Shown here: piece by piece, positions 18,244 to 29,395 of the stretch
Layout: each line of letters starts with the position of its first letter
Position numbering within the stretch: position 1 is the stretch's first letter
Assembly: GCF_022347205.1 (NCBI RefSeq)
Contig: NZ_JAKRNE010000002.1
Coordinates: 248,001-312,000, forward strand
DNA: 64,000 bases
Direction: 5' to 3'
Source of the DNA: Corynebacterium sp. ACRPO
GTDB taxonomy: Bacteria > Actinomycetota > Actinomycetes > Mycobacteriales > Mycobacteriaceae
Made by a program: the position numbers and the translations under genes
The notes under the pieces: generated by a model
Told to the model about the DNA's origin: nothing
Databases searched by the model: none
What the model saw: only the letters and a program-made list of their open reading frames with translations

Positions 18244-19361
18244 TCGACGCGCCCGCGGCTATCCGTGGTGGTGAAGTATTCGCCCATATAGGGAATGACA
18301 TAGCACAGCTTGCCGTGTGCGGTGGGTTCGATGAGGTCGGCGTCGATAAGCCGCTGGCGGGTGGCCGACAGTGAGCGCACCGTGCGGTCCATGTGGCCCG
18401 CGATGTCTGCGATGGTGGCGATGCCATCGACTTCGACTGCGGCCATCGCTTCCAGGAACTCCCGCTGCGCCGGCGGCAGGGCTAGCGTCGCAGGCTGGTG
18501 CACCTGCGCGCCCATGATCGATATTGCATCTGGGGCGATAGAGGCGATTGTCTGCTGGGAAATGCCGCCTTCTTGGTTGCGGCGACTGCGCTCCCACGCC
18601 AGTGAGCCGACCAATTGCACGAGGTAGGGGTAGCCGCGGGTGAGCGCGGCGGCGTCCGTAATCGCTTCGTGGCTAAACTCCAGCCCCGACCCCGAGGCCG
18701 TGTGCTCTAGGGCCTGCTCCGCATTGGCCGGCGACAAGGGGCCGAGCACGAATTTCTGGGCCCGGCGCAGGAAGGTTACCCCGGGCAGGTCCAGCAAGTG
18801 GTTGACCCCCTGCGGCAGGCCAGCGGCCACCAAGGCGATATCGATTTCATCGCGCACCAAGTCTTGGTAGGCCACGGCGATGGTGGTGAGGTCTTCGACG
18901 TCGGCGTCTTGAACCTCGTCGATGGTGAGGAGGATGCCGGTGCCTTTCAGCTTGGAGGAAAGCTCGCGTAGGCGAGTATTCAACGTGGGGGTGAAGCGGG
19001 CTTCATTCTGGTGGTCGAAACCGATCGATCCTACGCCGCCGATGCCGATGCGGCTGACCTTCTTCTTATCGCTGGGCGAAAGCCGCTCGAGAAGCCTCGG
19101 AATCGTGGTGTTGACCAGTTCCTCCACCATGGTGGAGCGCCCGGAGGCGCGTAGCGTTACCCAACCGCGCGCTTCAGCAATATCTTCCAACTCGTTGATA
19201 AGGACCGTTTTGCCGATGCCCCTAGCGCCGCTTAGCACCATGGAACGGGAGGCATTACCTGCTGAACCATCGAGGGCAGTGCGGAAACTATCGAGCACGA
19301 CGCCGCGGCCGACCCAGAACAGGGGAGGGGCGCCGAATGTCGGGCGGAATGGGTTGTCCAT
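18240..19361 (-). CDS. AAA-type ATPase with C-terminal winged helix (Orc1/Cdc6-like architecture)
   Basis: 373 residues. Walker A is SGARGIGKTVLI near residue 45, Walker B is GILLTIDEVQD near 145 and VALVAAGLP is a sensor-1-like strand. A lid domain follows, then a C-terminal winged helix from about 300 (EVDGIATIADIAGHMDRT, RQRLIDADLIEPT). This is the layout of the archaeal Orc/Cdc6-like ATPases scattered in bacteria; their cellular role is not known. The start follows a TACACT box by 6 nt, and the -35 zone falls inside an 18-bp direct repeat (19386-19432), which suggests self-regulation or another DNA-binding control. Confidence 0.75.
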   Translation of the reverse strand: MDNPFRPTFGAPPLFWVGRGVVLDSFRTALDGSAGNASRSMVLSGARGIGKTVLINELEDIAEARGWVTLRASGRSTMVEELVNTTIPRLLERLSPSDKKKVSRIGIGGVGSIGFDHQNEARFTPTLNTRLRELSSKLKGTGILLTIDEVQDADVEDLTTIAVAYQDLVRDEIDIALVAAGLPQGVNHLLDLPGVTFLRRAQKFVLGPLSPANAEQALEHTASGSGLEFSHEAITDAAALTRGYPYLVQLVGSLAWERSRRNQEGGISQQTIASIAPDAISIMGAQVHQPATLALPPAQREFLEAMAAVEVDGIATIADIAGHMDRTVRSLSATRQRLIDADLIEPTAHGKLCYVIPYMGEYFTTTDSRGRVD

Positions 19362-19385
19362 GCGGCTAGTGTAACCCGTTTTGTC

Positions 19386-19432
19386 GGAGATTTGGGAGAC
19401 TTTCGGTTCGAAGTGGAGATTTGGGAGACTTT
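19386..19432. repeat. 18-bp direct repeat pair upstream of the AAA ATPase gene
   Basis: Two identical copies of GGAGATTTGGGAGACTTT at 19386-19403 and 19415-19432, 29 bp apart start to start (nearly three helical turns). The first copy covers the -35 zone of the minus-strand ATPase promoter (-10 complement at 19368-19373). The second overlaps the last bases of the exonuclease gene. A tandem operator is the simplest reading; the binding protein is unknown. Confidence 0.7.
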
Positions 19433-20102
19433 ATCCGATCAGCGGCCACGCCGTCGAGACATCCGAGGCATCGCGGCCCTTGCCTTCCAGGTACTTTTTG
19501 AAGGCGACGCGGTCCTCGTACCACTTGACGGCTTGGAACTCCATGAGCTCGTTTTCCTCCATCTGCGCCAGGTTGGGGTAGTGCTGGCGAACCTGCTTCC
19601 AAGCCACGCGGGCGGCTGCGAGGGCGTCGGCAGTAGCTTCGTGAGCATTGCCAAGCTCAACGCCATAGTGCTCGCACACAGCACCGAGGGTGCGCTTGCC
19701 CTTGCGCCACTTATCGCTGACACGGTCAATCACGTAGGGGTCATAGACCGGGCCGGTCACCGTAAAATCGCCGGTCAGGCTGCGCAATACGGTGAGATCA
19801 AATGCTGCGTTGTAGACGATCAGCGTCAGGCCATCCTCCCATGCAGTCTTGATTGCCTCGACCGTATCTTTCAGTACCTCTTCGTGAGGGCGGCCCTCTG
19901 CGCGGGCCTTTTCCGTGGTGATTCCATGGACATTGGTCGCTTCCTGTGGAATTTCGATTCCGGGATCGGCTAGGTGCTCAATTTTTTGCACATCGCGGCC
20001 GTCAATGCGGACTAGGGCAGAGGTAACAATGCAGGCTTGTTTAGGGTTGGCCGAGGTGGTCTCAAGGTCGAAGGCGAGCATGCGGGAGGCGTCGAAGTTC
20101 AT
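19431..20102 (-). CDS. DEDDh 3'-5' exonuclease (DnaQ/epsilon-like)
   Basis: 223 residues. Exo I is MLAFDLETTSANP (Asp and Glu), Exo II is LIVYNAAFDLTVL (Asp), Exo III is GNAHEATADALAAARV (His and Asp), giving the full DEDDh set. The length and missing polymerase contacts suggest a stand-alone proofreading or repair exonuclease rather than the replicative epsilon subunit. The ATG follows TAAGGT by exactly 7 nt (leaderless). It lies divergent from ligA, consistent with a DNA-maintenance neighbourhood, and upstream of the ATPase on the same strand. Confidence 0.88.
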   Translation of the reverse strand: MNFDASRMLAFDLETTSANPKQACIVTSALVRIDGRDVQKIEHLADPGIEIPQEATNVHGITTEKARAEGRPHEEVLKDTVEAIKTAWEDGLTLIVYNAAFDLTVLRSLTGDFTVTGPVYDPYVIDRVSDKWRKGKRTLGAVCEHYGVELGNAHEATADALAAARVAWKQVRQHYPNLAQMEENELMEFQAVKWYEDRVAFKKYLEGKGRDASDVSTAWPLIG

Positions 20103-20141
20103 GATTCATACCTTAGTAGCTAGCCCCGACACGAGGGATAG

Positions 20142-22217
<2,076 letters not shown>

Positions 22218-22227
22218 TTCGCTTCAG

Positions 22228-22887
22228 TTACTTCAGGAAGCTGCCCAAGATAGTGCCGATGTGGCCCAAGTGCTCGACCTCGGAGGCGAGGTAGTCAGGG
22301 CCGCCGGTGCGGCCCATGGCGATAACTAGGCCGGTATCGCCCAATGGGGCAGCGGCCAGGGCGGAATCGAGAAGCGACCAACTTTCCGGAATCCATGCAT
22401 CGCGCTCGGGGCTGAGCACGCGCGCGCTTTCAACCTCGATATCGTGCGGCACGGTTCCATCATCTTCGGGGGCGGCGTTGGAGGATGCAACTCGGTGGAT
22501 GGGCTCGTTATTATCGATGACGATTGCCCATGTCGAGGTCAGCGCCCTTGGGATCGCAGCAACTACTTCTTCCATGGCCGCAGTGACATTGGTGGCATTA
22601 GCTACACGCGCGAGCAGCTCAATCTGGCCGCGGCGGTCTACTCGGCCGCTAAACGGGCGGATGGAGTCAATTTCCACGCCGTCGACGGAGGAGGCGGCGG
22701 TGATGAGGACATCGGCCATGGCGCCTTGGGGCAGCTCGATGACAATGTCATCCATAACGGTGCCGTCGGGGAAGTTTTCTACGATATCGACCGATTGGAT
22801 ATTGCCGTCGACGAGTCCAAAGGCGTCGGCAAGCTGGCCCAGGCTGCCAGGGGCATCGGGGAGCAGTACACGGATCAAAAAGGACAA
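22228..22887 (-). CDS. ACT-domain amino-acid-binding-type protein
   Basis: 219 residues; the N-terminus is a typical ACT domain (IRVLLPDAPGSLGQLADAFG ... NIQSVDIVENFPDG), followed by a second regulatory-like half (LLARVANATNVTAAMEEV, then WIPESWSLLDSALAAAP, GLVIAMGRTGGPDYLASEVEHLGHI) that is characteristic of the actinobacterial family found between ligA and gatC. Probably a small-molecule sensor; ligand unknown. The start appears to be TTG at 22887: no ATG or GTG is available in frame at the family start. Confidence 0.78.
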   Translation of the reverse strand: MSFLIRVLLPDAPGSLGQLADAFGLVDGNIQSVDIVENFPDGTVMDDIVIELPQGAMADVLITAASSVDGVEIDSIRPFSGRVDRRGQIELLARVANATNVTAAMEEVVAAIPRALTSTWAIVIDNNEPIHRVASSNAAPEDDGTVPHDIEVESARVLSPERDAWIPESWSLLDSALAAAPLGDTGLVIAMGRTGGPDYLASEVEHLGHIGTILGSFLK

Positions 22888-23017
22888 GGTCTCGCACGCT
22901 TTCGGTAGTTTGTAGTCCCAGACATGATACGTGCGTCACAATGCGGGCTTCAAGCAACGCAAATTTGGGGTGACGCGGCAGCCGTCGCGGTAGGTGCAGT
23001 ACCATGGGTCGTTAGCA

Positions 23018-23045
23018 ATTCACATAGTACATGCATCGTGTGAAT
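23018..23045. repeat. inverted repeat upstream of gatC
   Basis: Arms ATTCACA (23018-23024) and TGTGAAT (23039-23045) with a 14-nt spacer, followed by five T on the plus strand. A second, competing small hairpin (GTGAA, 23040-23044, with TTCAC, 23050-23054) overlaps it. Either an operator or a transcript structure in the gatCA leader. Confidence 0.4.
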
Positions 23046-23091
23046 ATTTTTCACCCGTATGTCGATTATGCAGATAAAGGATGGAGTTCGC

Positions 23092-23388
23092 GTGTCTGAG
23101 ATTTCGCGTGATGAGGTAGCCCACCTCGCCAAGCTTTCCCGCCTGGCCCTCAGCGAGGAAGAGCTAGCCCAGTTTGCAACGCAGATTGATGAAATTGTTG
23201 ATTCCGTTTCCGCGGTAGGAAACGTGGATACCGAGGGTGTGGAGCCGATGAGTCACCCGCACTCCGTGGACGCCCCGATGCGCGAGGACGTTATTGTGCG
23301 CACCCTTACTGCAGAACAGGCTTTGGATCAGGCGCCGGCCGTAGAGGATGAGCGCTTCGTCGTGCCACAGATTTTGGGAGGAGAATAA
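23092..23388 (+). CDS. gatC: aspartyl/glutamyl-tRNA amidotransferase subunit C
   Basis: 98-residue GatC, the small clamp subunit of the GatCAB enzyme that converts Glu-tRNA(Gln) to Gln-tRNA(Gln). Family signature [22 protein letters not shown] at the start and EPMSHPHSV...MREDV in the middle. The GTG at 23092 (MSEISRDE) is chosen because AAGGATGGAG precedes it at normal spacing; an upstream ATG at 23059 would add 11 unrelated residues. gatA begins immediately after the stop codon. Confidence 0.95.
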   Translation: MSEISRDEVAHLAKLSRLALSEEELAQFATQIDEIVDSVSAVGNVDTEGVEPMSHPHSVDAPMREDVIVRTLTAEQALDQAPAVEDERFVVPQILGGE

Positions 23389-24876
23389 ATGTCTAACCTG
23401 ACCGTTCCTGCGGAGGGATTGACCTCCCTGACCGCCGCCGAGTTGGCGGAAAAGATTCACTCCCGCGAAATTACCTCCCGCGAGGTTACTCAGGCCTTCC
23501 TGGATCGCATCGCAGAGACCAATGAGGAGCTTAATTCCTTCCTGCACGTGGGGGCGGAAGAAGCCCTCGCGGCTGCCGACGCCGTGGATAAGGCCCTCGA
23601 TGCCGGCGAAGAGCCAGCTTCTGGTCTGGCAGGCGTGCCCCTGGCGCTGAAAGATTTGCTCGTTACCACCGATGCGCCGACCACCGCAGCCTCCAAGATG
23701 CTGGAAGGCTACGTTTCTCCCTACGACGCCACCGTGACCAAGCGTCTGCGCGAGGCCGGAATTCCCATCCTGGGCAAGACCAACCTGGATGAGTTTGCCA
23801 TGGGTTCTTCCAATGAGAACTCCGCCTATGGCCCAGCTCATAACCCTTACGACACCGAGCGCACCCCGGGCGGCTCGGGCGGCGGTACCGCCGCTGCACT
23901 CGCTTCCGGCCAGGCACCGCTGGGTATTGGTACCGATACCGGTGGCTCCATCCGCCAGCCGGCCGCGCTGACCAATACTGTGGGTGTAAAGCCAACCTAC
24001 GGCACCGTGTCCCGCTACGGCCTTATTGCTGCTGCATCTTCCCTGGATCAGGCCGGCCCCTGTGGCCGCACCGTTCTGGATACCGCGTTGCTGCACGAGG
24101 TCATCGCGGGCCACGATGCCTTCGATGCGACCTCCGTGGATAAGCCGGTTGCACCGGTTGTCGCCGCCGCCCGCGAAGGTGCCAAGGGCGACCTCTCTGG
24201 TGTCAAGGTGGGCCTTATTAAGCAGTTTGAGCGCGATGGCTGGCAGGAGGGCGTAATGGAGAATTACCACGCCGCCGTCGATCAGCTGCGCGAGCAGGGT
24301 GCCGAAATTGTTGAGGTTGATTGCCCGCACTTCGATGACGCACTGGCGGCGTACTACCTGATTATGCCGTGTGAGGTTTCGTCGAACCTGGCACGATTCG
24401 ATGGCATGCGTTATGGCCTGCGTGCGGGAGATGACGGCTCCCACTCCGCGGAGCAGGTCATGTCCCAGTCTCGTGCGGAGGGCTTTGGCCCCGAGGTAAA
24501 GCGCCGCATCATGCTGGGAACCTATGCGCTGTCCGTGGGCTACTACGATGCCTATTACCTGCAGGCGCAGCGCGTGCGTACCCTCATTGCGCAGGACTTT
24601 GCCCGTGCCTTCGAGCGGGTTGACGTGCTCGTTTCCCCGACTACCCCGACCACCGCATTTAAGCTGGGGGAGAAGGCCGAGGATCCGATGGCAATGTACA
24701 ACTTTGACCTGTGCACCCTGCCGCTGAACCTGGCCGGCCTGTGCGGCATGTCTGTGCCGTCCGGTTTGGCTAGCGATACCAACCTGCCGACTGGCCTGCA
24801 GATCATGGCGCCGGCTTTTGAGGATGATCGCCTCTATAAGGTGGGCGCTGCCTATGAGGCTGGCCGCGATAAGTAA
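23389..24876 (+). CDS. gatA: aspartyl/glutamyl-tRNA amidotransferase subunit A
   Basis: 495-residue amidase-signature enzyme that releases ammonia from glutamine for the GatCAB transamidation. The Ser-cisSer-Lys triad is visible: LALKDLLVT (Lys near residue 85), [14 protein letters not shown] and [13 protein letters not shown] (catalytic Ser near 185). The start directly abuts gatC. gatB is 5.4 kb further on the same strand, separated by exporters and pfkA, similar to the mycobacterial order. Confidence 0.97.
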   Translation: MSNLTVPAEGLTSLTAAELAEKIHSREITSREVTQAFLDRIAETNEELNSFLHVGAEEALAAADAVDKALDAGEEPASGLAGVPLALKDLLVTTDAPTTAASKMLEGYVSPYDATVTKRLREAGIPILGKTNLDEFAMGSSNENSAYGPAHNPYDTERTPGGSGGGTAAALASGQAPLGIGTDTGGSIRQPAALTNTVGVKPTYGTVSRYGLIAAASSLDQAGPCGRTVLDTALLHEVIAGHDAFDATSVDKPVAPVVAAAREGAKGDLSGVKVGLIKQFERDGWQEGVMENYHAAVDQLREQGAEIVEVDCPHFDDALAAYYLIMPCEVSSNLARFDGMRYGLRAGDDGSHSAEQVMSQSRAEGFGPEVKRRIMLGTYALSVGYYDAYYLQAQRVRTLIAQDFARAFERVDVLVSPTTPTTAFKLGEKAEDPMAMYNFDLCTLPLNLAGLCGMSVPSGLASDTNLPTGLQIMAPAFEDDRLYKVGAAYEAGRDK

Positions 24877-24917
24877 ATTGCCGCCTGTGGAGTCCCTGAC
24901 GATTCCATAAGGGTTTC

Positions 24918-24953
24918 TTTACCCCCGTTGAATTTATATCCGGCGGGGGTAAA
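24918..24953 (+). terminator. hairpin after gatA, overlapping the next promoter
   Basis: Perfect 10-bp arms TTTACCCCCG (24918-24927) and CGGGGGTAAA (24944-24953), 16-nt loop. It is placed to end gatCA transcripts although the following T tract is poor. The last bases of the 3' arm also form the -10 box of the META-domain gene (TAAATT, 24950-24955). Confidence 0.6.
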
Positions 24954-24962
24954 TTATTGGGT

Positions 24963-25457
24963 ATGCATTTCAAGAAGACCGCACTATTTTCGCTGTCCGC
25001 CGCTGCGCTGATAGGCGCTGGAGTTGCTAACGCTGCGCAGGTCCCCGACATCGATCCAGGGTTTAGCATGACCGCGCCGACTCAGACCGACCTGATTTCT
25101 CAGCTGCCGGAGGGCGCGGAGAAGCTGGAGCCTCAAATTGAAGGCCAGACCATCACCGGTGAGCTCCACTCCGTTAAGGAAGACGGTAAGCTGAGCGTCT
25201 CCTTTGCTAAGGACCGCACCTTGGTGGTCAATGATGGCTGCAATACCTACACCACCACCTACGAGGTGGCCAAGGATGGCACCATCAGCGTGGGCGAGTT
25301 CAATTCCACCCGCGCGGCCTGCGACGAGCATACGCAGCAGCTTTCCGACGCCCTCCGTGGCCTCCTCGAATCCAACCCCTCCTTCTATAACCTCCCCGGC
25401 GGCACCGTTGCCTTGGGTAGCGAGAATGCTGCTGTTGAGTTCACGGTGGCCAAGTAG
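24963..25457 (+). CDS. secreted META/HslJ-like domain protein
   Basis: 164 residues. Signal peptide at about 1-24 (MHFKKTALFSLSAAALIGAG, ANAAQ). The mature part fits a META domain: ITGELHSVKEDGKLSVSF, LVVNDGCNTYTTTYEV (the conserved G-CN--- pattern) and STRAACDEHTQQLSDAL. The two Cys residues near 91 and 118 could form a disulfide. The family includes HslJ and related envelope proteins; no precise function. The ATG lies 7 nt after TAAATT, so probably leaderless; a TTG at 24957 is less likely. Confidence 0.8.
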   Translation: MHFKKTALFSLSAAALIGAGVANAAQVPDIDPGFSMTAPTQTDLISQLPEGAEKLEPQIEGQTITGELHSVKEDGKLSVSFAKDRTLVVNDGCNTYTTTYEVAKDGTISVGEFNSTRAACDEHTQQLSDALRGLLESNPSFYNLPGGTVALGSENAAVEFTVAK

Positions 25458-25530
25458 AAAATAGCGACACGCAGGATAGAAGTATGCGCACCATGTCTAG
25501 GGACGTGGTGCGCATTTGTGTGGGTGGGGA

Positions 25531-25854
25531 CTATTTGGCGTCGGAAAGCGCATAAGCCGCGCCCGCCGAAGCCGCGGTGACGCTGAGTACTGCCGGCCAC
25601 GCTCCGATCTTCTTGGCCAGCGGGTGGGAGGCGCCGAATGCACCCACGTAGAGCGCGCACAGGCCAGCGGTGGTAGCCGGGGTGGTTTTCTTGGCCCAAG
25701 AGCGACCCGCCCATACACCGGCAGCGGCGAGGATCACGCCACCCAGCGGGCGAATGCCGGTCTCGCGGGCCGTGACCCAGCCACCGATGAGGCCGAGGGT
25801 GACAGTGGTGGCGGTAGAAACGTCTTGGGGCTTTTTAATATCGATCATGGACAT
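25531..25854 (-). CDS. small conserved membrane protein
   Basis: 107 residues with three likely membrane segments (VTLGLIGGWVTA, LGGVILAAAGVWAGRSWA, and TAGLCALYVGAFGAS then WPAVLSVTAASAGAAYAL). No recognised domain. The start ATG at 25854 lies 6 nt after TAGACT; an ATG two codons in is also possible. It is divergent from the MFS gene with a 47-bp shared promoter region. Unknown function. Confidence 0.65.
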   Translation of the reverse strand: MSMIDIKKPQDVSTATTVTLGLIGGWVTARETGIRPLGGVILAAAGVWAGRSWAKKTTPATTAGLCALYVGAFGASHPLAKKIGAWPAVLSVTAASAGAAYALSDAK

Positions 25855-25901
25855 GCAGCCAGTCTAGGTCGACATTTCTCGGCCCGCTAGACTCTAAGGC
25901 C

Positions 25902-27278
25902 ATGACCGTGGAGACGCATCTGCCGCCCGAGCGCCAAGCATGGCGCGCCATGTTTGCATTGTCCCTCGGATTCTTTGTGTCCCTGCTGGACCAATCCATG
26001 GTGGCGGTGGCGCTGCCTGATCTGCAACGTGAGCTGAACGCAGGGGTAAACCACACCATGTGGGTATCCGCGGCCTATTTGTTGGCTGTGGTGGTGCCGC
26101 TGCTTTTTGCCGGCCGCTTGGGCGATGTTTTAGGCCAGCGCCGGATGTTCTGTTTGGGCGTGGGCGTTTTCGGGCTGGGTGCGGTGGTGTGTGCCGTGGC
26201 GCCCACTGTGGAAGTACTCATTGCGGCGCGTGCCGTGCAAGGCGTGGGTGCGTCCCTCCAGATGCCACAGACCATGTCCGTTATCAATCGCATCTTCGCT
26301 CGTGAGCGGCGTGGGCGCGCACTGGGCGTATGGGGTGTGATCGGCTCTGTAGCGGCACTTGCCGGTCCACTCGCCGGCGGGTTCCTTGTGGGGCACTTTG
26401 GGTGGCAAGCCGCCTTTTGGGCACACGTTCCCTTCGTGGTCCTAGCCATTGTCTTCGCGCTGCTGTGGGTGCCTGAGTTACCCACGACCGCGCAGTCTAT
26501 CGATGCGCCCTCGGCCATCGTTTCGCTCATCGCCTTGGCAGCAATCGTCTTTGGCATTCAGCAGGGCCCGGTGCTTGGCTGGGGTTGGACCATCTGGTTG
26601 ATCCTGCTCGCTGGAGTTGCCGCTAGCGTCTGGTTTATTCGATTGCAGGCAACCGCCCAGGCCCGCGGGTCGAGTCCGCTGGTGCCGCTGGCGTTATTTA
26701 GTGACCGCAATTACCTGGCGGGCTCAGTAGGCATCATCGCAATGGGGTTTATGGCTGCTGCGGTGATGCTCCCCATCATGTTATGGCTGCAGACCATGCA
26801 GGGAGTGCCTGCGGGCGAAGCCGGCATCATCGTGGCTCCTATGGCGCTGGTGTCTCTCCTGATATCTCCGCTGGCTGGAATCATGGCGGATCACGTCAAT
26901 CCACGGATTCTTGGGGTAATGGGATTTTCGATCCTTATATTCTCGCTCCTTGCGGCATGGTGGGTCATGCAGGTCGACGCCCTTCCGTGGGTACTCGGGC
27001 TGCCTATTGCCAGCCTAGGTGTGGGGCAGTCGTTCATTTGGGGTTCCAACGCAGCCACCACCTTGCGCGATATCTCACCGGAACTTATGGGCGCTGCCTC
27101 CGGTGTGTACAACACCTCCCGCCAGGTGGGATCCGTGGTGGGAGTTGCCCTGGTATCCGCAGTTATGCAAACGGGTAGCCCAGAGGCGGCAATTATTAAT
27201 TCGCTGCTCGTCATCGTGGCTGCGCTGGTGGTGGGCCTGGTTTCTGCCCTAGGTTTTAGGGACACTCTGCAGGCCTAA
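25902..27278 (+). CDS. MFS drug:H+ antiporter, DHA2 (EmrB/QacA) type
   Basis: 458-residue multi-pass permease. Motif D1-like LDQSMVAVALPDLQREL in helix 1, AGRLGDVLGQRRMF (motif A loop 2-3), RAVQGVGASLQMPQT (motif B) and GPLAGGFLVGHFGWQAAFW (motif C) place it in the DHA2 exporter group, usually 14 helices. Likely exports toxic compounds or metabolites; substrate unknown. ATG 25902 follows TAGACT by 8 nt. No regulator gene adjoins it. Confidence 0.88.
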   Translation: MTVETHLPPERQAWRAMFALSLGFFVSLLDQSMVAVALPDLQRELNAGVNHTMWVSAAYLLAVVVPLLFAGRLGDVLGQRRMFCLGVGVFGLGAVVCAVAPTVEVLIAARAVQGVGASLQMPQTMSVINRIFARERRGRALGVWGVIGSVAALAGPLAGGFLVGHFGWQAAFWAHVPFVVLAIVFALLWVPELPTTAQSIDAPSAIVSLIALAAIVFGIQQGPVLGWGWTIWLILLAGVAASVWFIRLQATAQARGSSPLVPLALFSDRNYLAGSVGIIAMGFMAAAVMLPIMLWLQTMQGVPAGEAGIIVAPMALVSLLISPLAGIMADHVNPRILGVMGFSILIFSLLAAWWVMQVDALPWVLGLPIASLGVGQSFIWGSNAATTLRDISPELMGAASGVYNTSRQVGSVVGVALVSAVMQTGSPEAAIINSLLVIVAALVVGLVSALGFRDTLQA

Positions 27279-27289
27279 AAATCGCGCGC

Positions 27290-27295
27290 TAGATT
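27290..27295 (+). promoter_or_regulatory. -10 box of leaderless pfkA
   Basis: TAGATT ends 7 nt before the ATG at 27303, and this decides the start (an in-frame TTG at 27294 overlaps the box itself). Confidence 0.55.
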
Positions 27296-27302
27296 GGTAG
27301 GT

Positions 27303-28334
27303 ATGCGTCTAGGTGTTTTAACGTCCGGCGGCGATTGCCCCGGCCTCAATGCTGTAATCCGTGCGGTAGTGCGTACCGCGTCCAATGAATTTGGAGATAC
27401 CGTTGTAGGTTATGAAGACGGCTGGGTGGGCCTGATGGAAGACCGCCGCCGCGATCTTTATGACGATGCGGAAATCGACCGTATTCTGTTGCGCGGCGGC
27501 ACCATCCTGGGCACCGGTCGCCTGCATCCGGATAAGTTCAAGGCCGGCCTTGACCAGATTAAGTCCAACATGGCGGATGCCGGGGTAGATGCTCTAGTCG
27601 CCATCGGTGGTGAAGGTACCCTCAAGGGTGCAAAGTGGCTTTCTGATAACGGCGTGCCGATAGTGGGCGTGCCGAAGACCATTGATAATGACGTCAATGC
27701 CACCGACTACACGTTTGGTTTCGATACTGCGGTTTCTGTGGCCACCGATGCTATCGACCGTCTGCACACCACTGCGGAGTCCCATAATCGCATCCTGATC
27801 GTGGAGGTTATGGGCCGCCACGTGGGATGGATTGCCCTGCATGCGGGCATGGCCGGCGGTGCGCACTACACCGTGGTACCGGAAGAGCCTTTCGATATCG
27901 CGGAGATTACGAAGGCGATGGAACGCCGCTTCCAGATGGGGGAGAAGTACGGCATTATCTGTGTGGCAGAAGGCGCCCTCCCAAAGGAAGGGACGATGGA
28001 CTTCGAGGCCGGCGGCGTCGATCAGTTCGGTCACCAGACCTTTAACGGCATCGGCCAGGTAATCGGCGATGAAATCAAGGCACGCACCGGGTATGACGTG
28101 CGTACGACCGTGCTGGGGCATATCCAGCGCGGCGGCACGCCGACGGCCTATGACCGCGTCCTTGCAACTCGTTACGGTGTACATGCAGCCCGTGCTATTC
28201 ACGAGGGCAAATCCGGCATGTGTGTTGCCCTGCATGGTGAAAATATTGACCTAGTTCCACTCGAAGATGCCGTGGGCCAATTGAAGACGGTACCGGAATC
28301 GCGTTACCGCAACGCCCAGGCGCTCTTTGGCTAG
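27303..28334 (+). CDS. pfkA: 6-phosphofructokinase
   Basis: Phosphorylates fructose-6-phosphate in glycolysis. 343 residues: [15 protein letters not shown] (nucleotide loop), [11 protein letters not shown] (Gly in the position that favours ATP), VPKTIDNDV (substrate/catalytic Asp) and [11 protein letters not shown] (F6P site). PKTID rather than PGTID is the pattern of the group III enzymes common in actinobacteria, some of which are atypical in phosphoryl donor or allostery; ATP is inferred. A terminator follows the gene. Confidence 0.95.
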   Translation: MRLGVLTSGGDCPGLNAVIRAVVRTASNEFGDTVVGYEDGWVGLMEDRRRDLYDDAEIDRILLRGGTILGTGRLHPDKFKAGLDQIKSNMADAGVDALVAIGGEGTLKGAKWLSDNGVPIVGVPKTIDNDVNATDYTFGFDTAVSVATDAIDRLHTTAESHNRILIVEVMGRHVGWIALHAGMAGGAHYTVVPEEPFDIAEITKAMERRFQMGEKYGIICVAEGALPKEGTMDFEAGGVDQFGHQTFNGIGQVIGDEIKARTGYDVRTTVLGHIQRGGTPTAYDRVLATRYGVHAARAIHEGKSGMCVALHGENIDLVPLEDAVGQLKTVPESRYRNAQALFG

Positions 28335-28364
28335 AGGCATTCCGCGTTCCGAATACTAAGATAG

Positions 28365-28388
28365 CGCTCCCACTGGGTGGGAGCGTAT
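28365..28388 (+). terminator. terminator after pfkA
   Basis: Perfect 9-bp arms CGCTCCCAC (28365-28373) and GTGGGAGCG (28377-28385) with a 3-nt loop, followed by TATTCTTTTG. Confidence 0.75.
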
Positions 28389-28398
28389 TCTTTTGTCC

Positions 28399-29382
28399 AT
28401 GAGTATCGATAGCATGACAGATAATCGGGTAGAGGTGCCCTCTGCGTCCTCCGCAGCACAAGACCGTCAAGCGCTCATTGCAGCGCTAGGCTTTCCCGTG
28501 CTCGTGATTATCGGTGGCGTGGTGGGATACCTCGCGCCAGAAACCGCAGCTTCCTTCGCCCCGCAGGTCACCCCGCTGCTGGGGATTGTCATGTTCGGTA
28601 TGGGCCTGACCCTCAAGCCGGTGGATTTTGCTTTGGTGGCACGCCGTCCGCTGCCCGTTTTCATTGGAGTGGTAGCGCAGTTCGTTATCATGCCGCTGGT
28701 GGCGCTGCTGGTAGTCGCGGTGATGGATCTTCCCGATGCTGTAGCTGCCGGCGTTATCCTTGTAGGATGCGCGCCCGGCGGTACGAGTTCCAATGTGGTG
28801 TCTTATCTTGCGCGCGGTGATGTGGCTCTGTCGGTAACCATGACGTCCATTTCCACCCTGTTGGCGCCGGTTCTTACCCCTTTGTTGACCTTGTGGTTGG
28901 CGGGGGAGTATATGCCAGTCTCCGCCTCTGCCATGGCGTGGTCCATTGTGAAGGTCGTGCTCATTCCGGTAGTCGCCGGTATTTTCATCGGCATGCTATT
29001 TCCACGCCTGGTGGCAAAGATTAACGCGGCATTGCCGTGGATCTCGGTTGCGGCCATTTCGGCCATTGTGTGCATCGTGGTCGGCGGCGCGCACGACACC
29101 ATCGCTACGGCGGGTGCGCTGGTCTTTGCGGCCGTAGTTGCCCATAATGCCTGTGGCTATCTGCTGGGCTACATTGCAGGAGCGGTCACCAAGCAGCCGA
29201 TCGCCGCGCGGCGCACCATGGCCGTCGAGGGGGGCATGCTAAACTCCGGCTTGGCCACCTCCCTGGCATCGACCTATATGAACCCATTGGCCGCCCTGCC
29301 AGGTGCCGTCTTTTCAGTGTGGCACAACCTCTCTGGTGCGGTGCTTGCAGCCATCTGCCGCTATTCGGATTCCCGGAAGTAG
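28399..29382 (+). CDS. bile acid:sodium symporter (BASS) family transporter
   Basis: 327-residue membrane protein with about 9-10 segments. Family motifs: LLGIVMFGMGLTL near residue 60, VGCAPGGTSSNVVSYLARGD (the discontinuous helix and Na+ region near 125) and EGGMLNSGLATSLA near 275. Bacterial BASS proteins carry organic anions such as pantoate, keto acids or bile acids with sodium; the substrate here is unknown. The ATG at 28399 is just downstream of the pfkA terminator; a TTG at 28393 is unlikely. Confidence 0.87.
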   Translation: MSIDSMTDNRVEVPSASSAAQDRQALIAALGFPVLVIIGGVVGYLAPETAASFAPQVTPLLGIVMFGMGLTLKPVDFALVARRPLPVFIGVVAQFVIMPLVALLVVAVMDLPDAVAAGVILVGCAPGGTSSNVVSYLARGDVALSVTMTSISTLLAPVLTPLLTLWLAGEYMPVSASAMAWSIVKVVLIPVVAGIFIGMLFPRLVAKINAALPWISVAAISAIVCIVVGGAHDTIATAGALVFAAVVAHNACGYLLGYIAGAVTKQPIAARRTMAVEGGMLNSGLATSLASTYMNPLAALPGAVFSVWHNLSGAVLAAICRYSDSRK

Positions 29383-29395
29383 GGCGGAAGAACTG

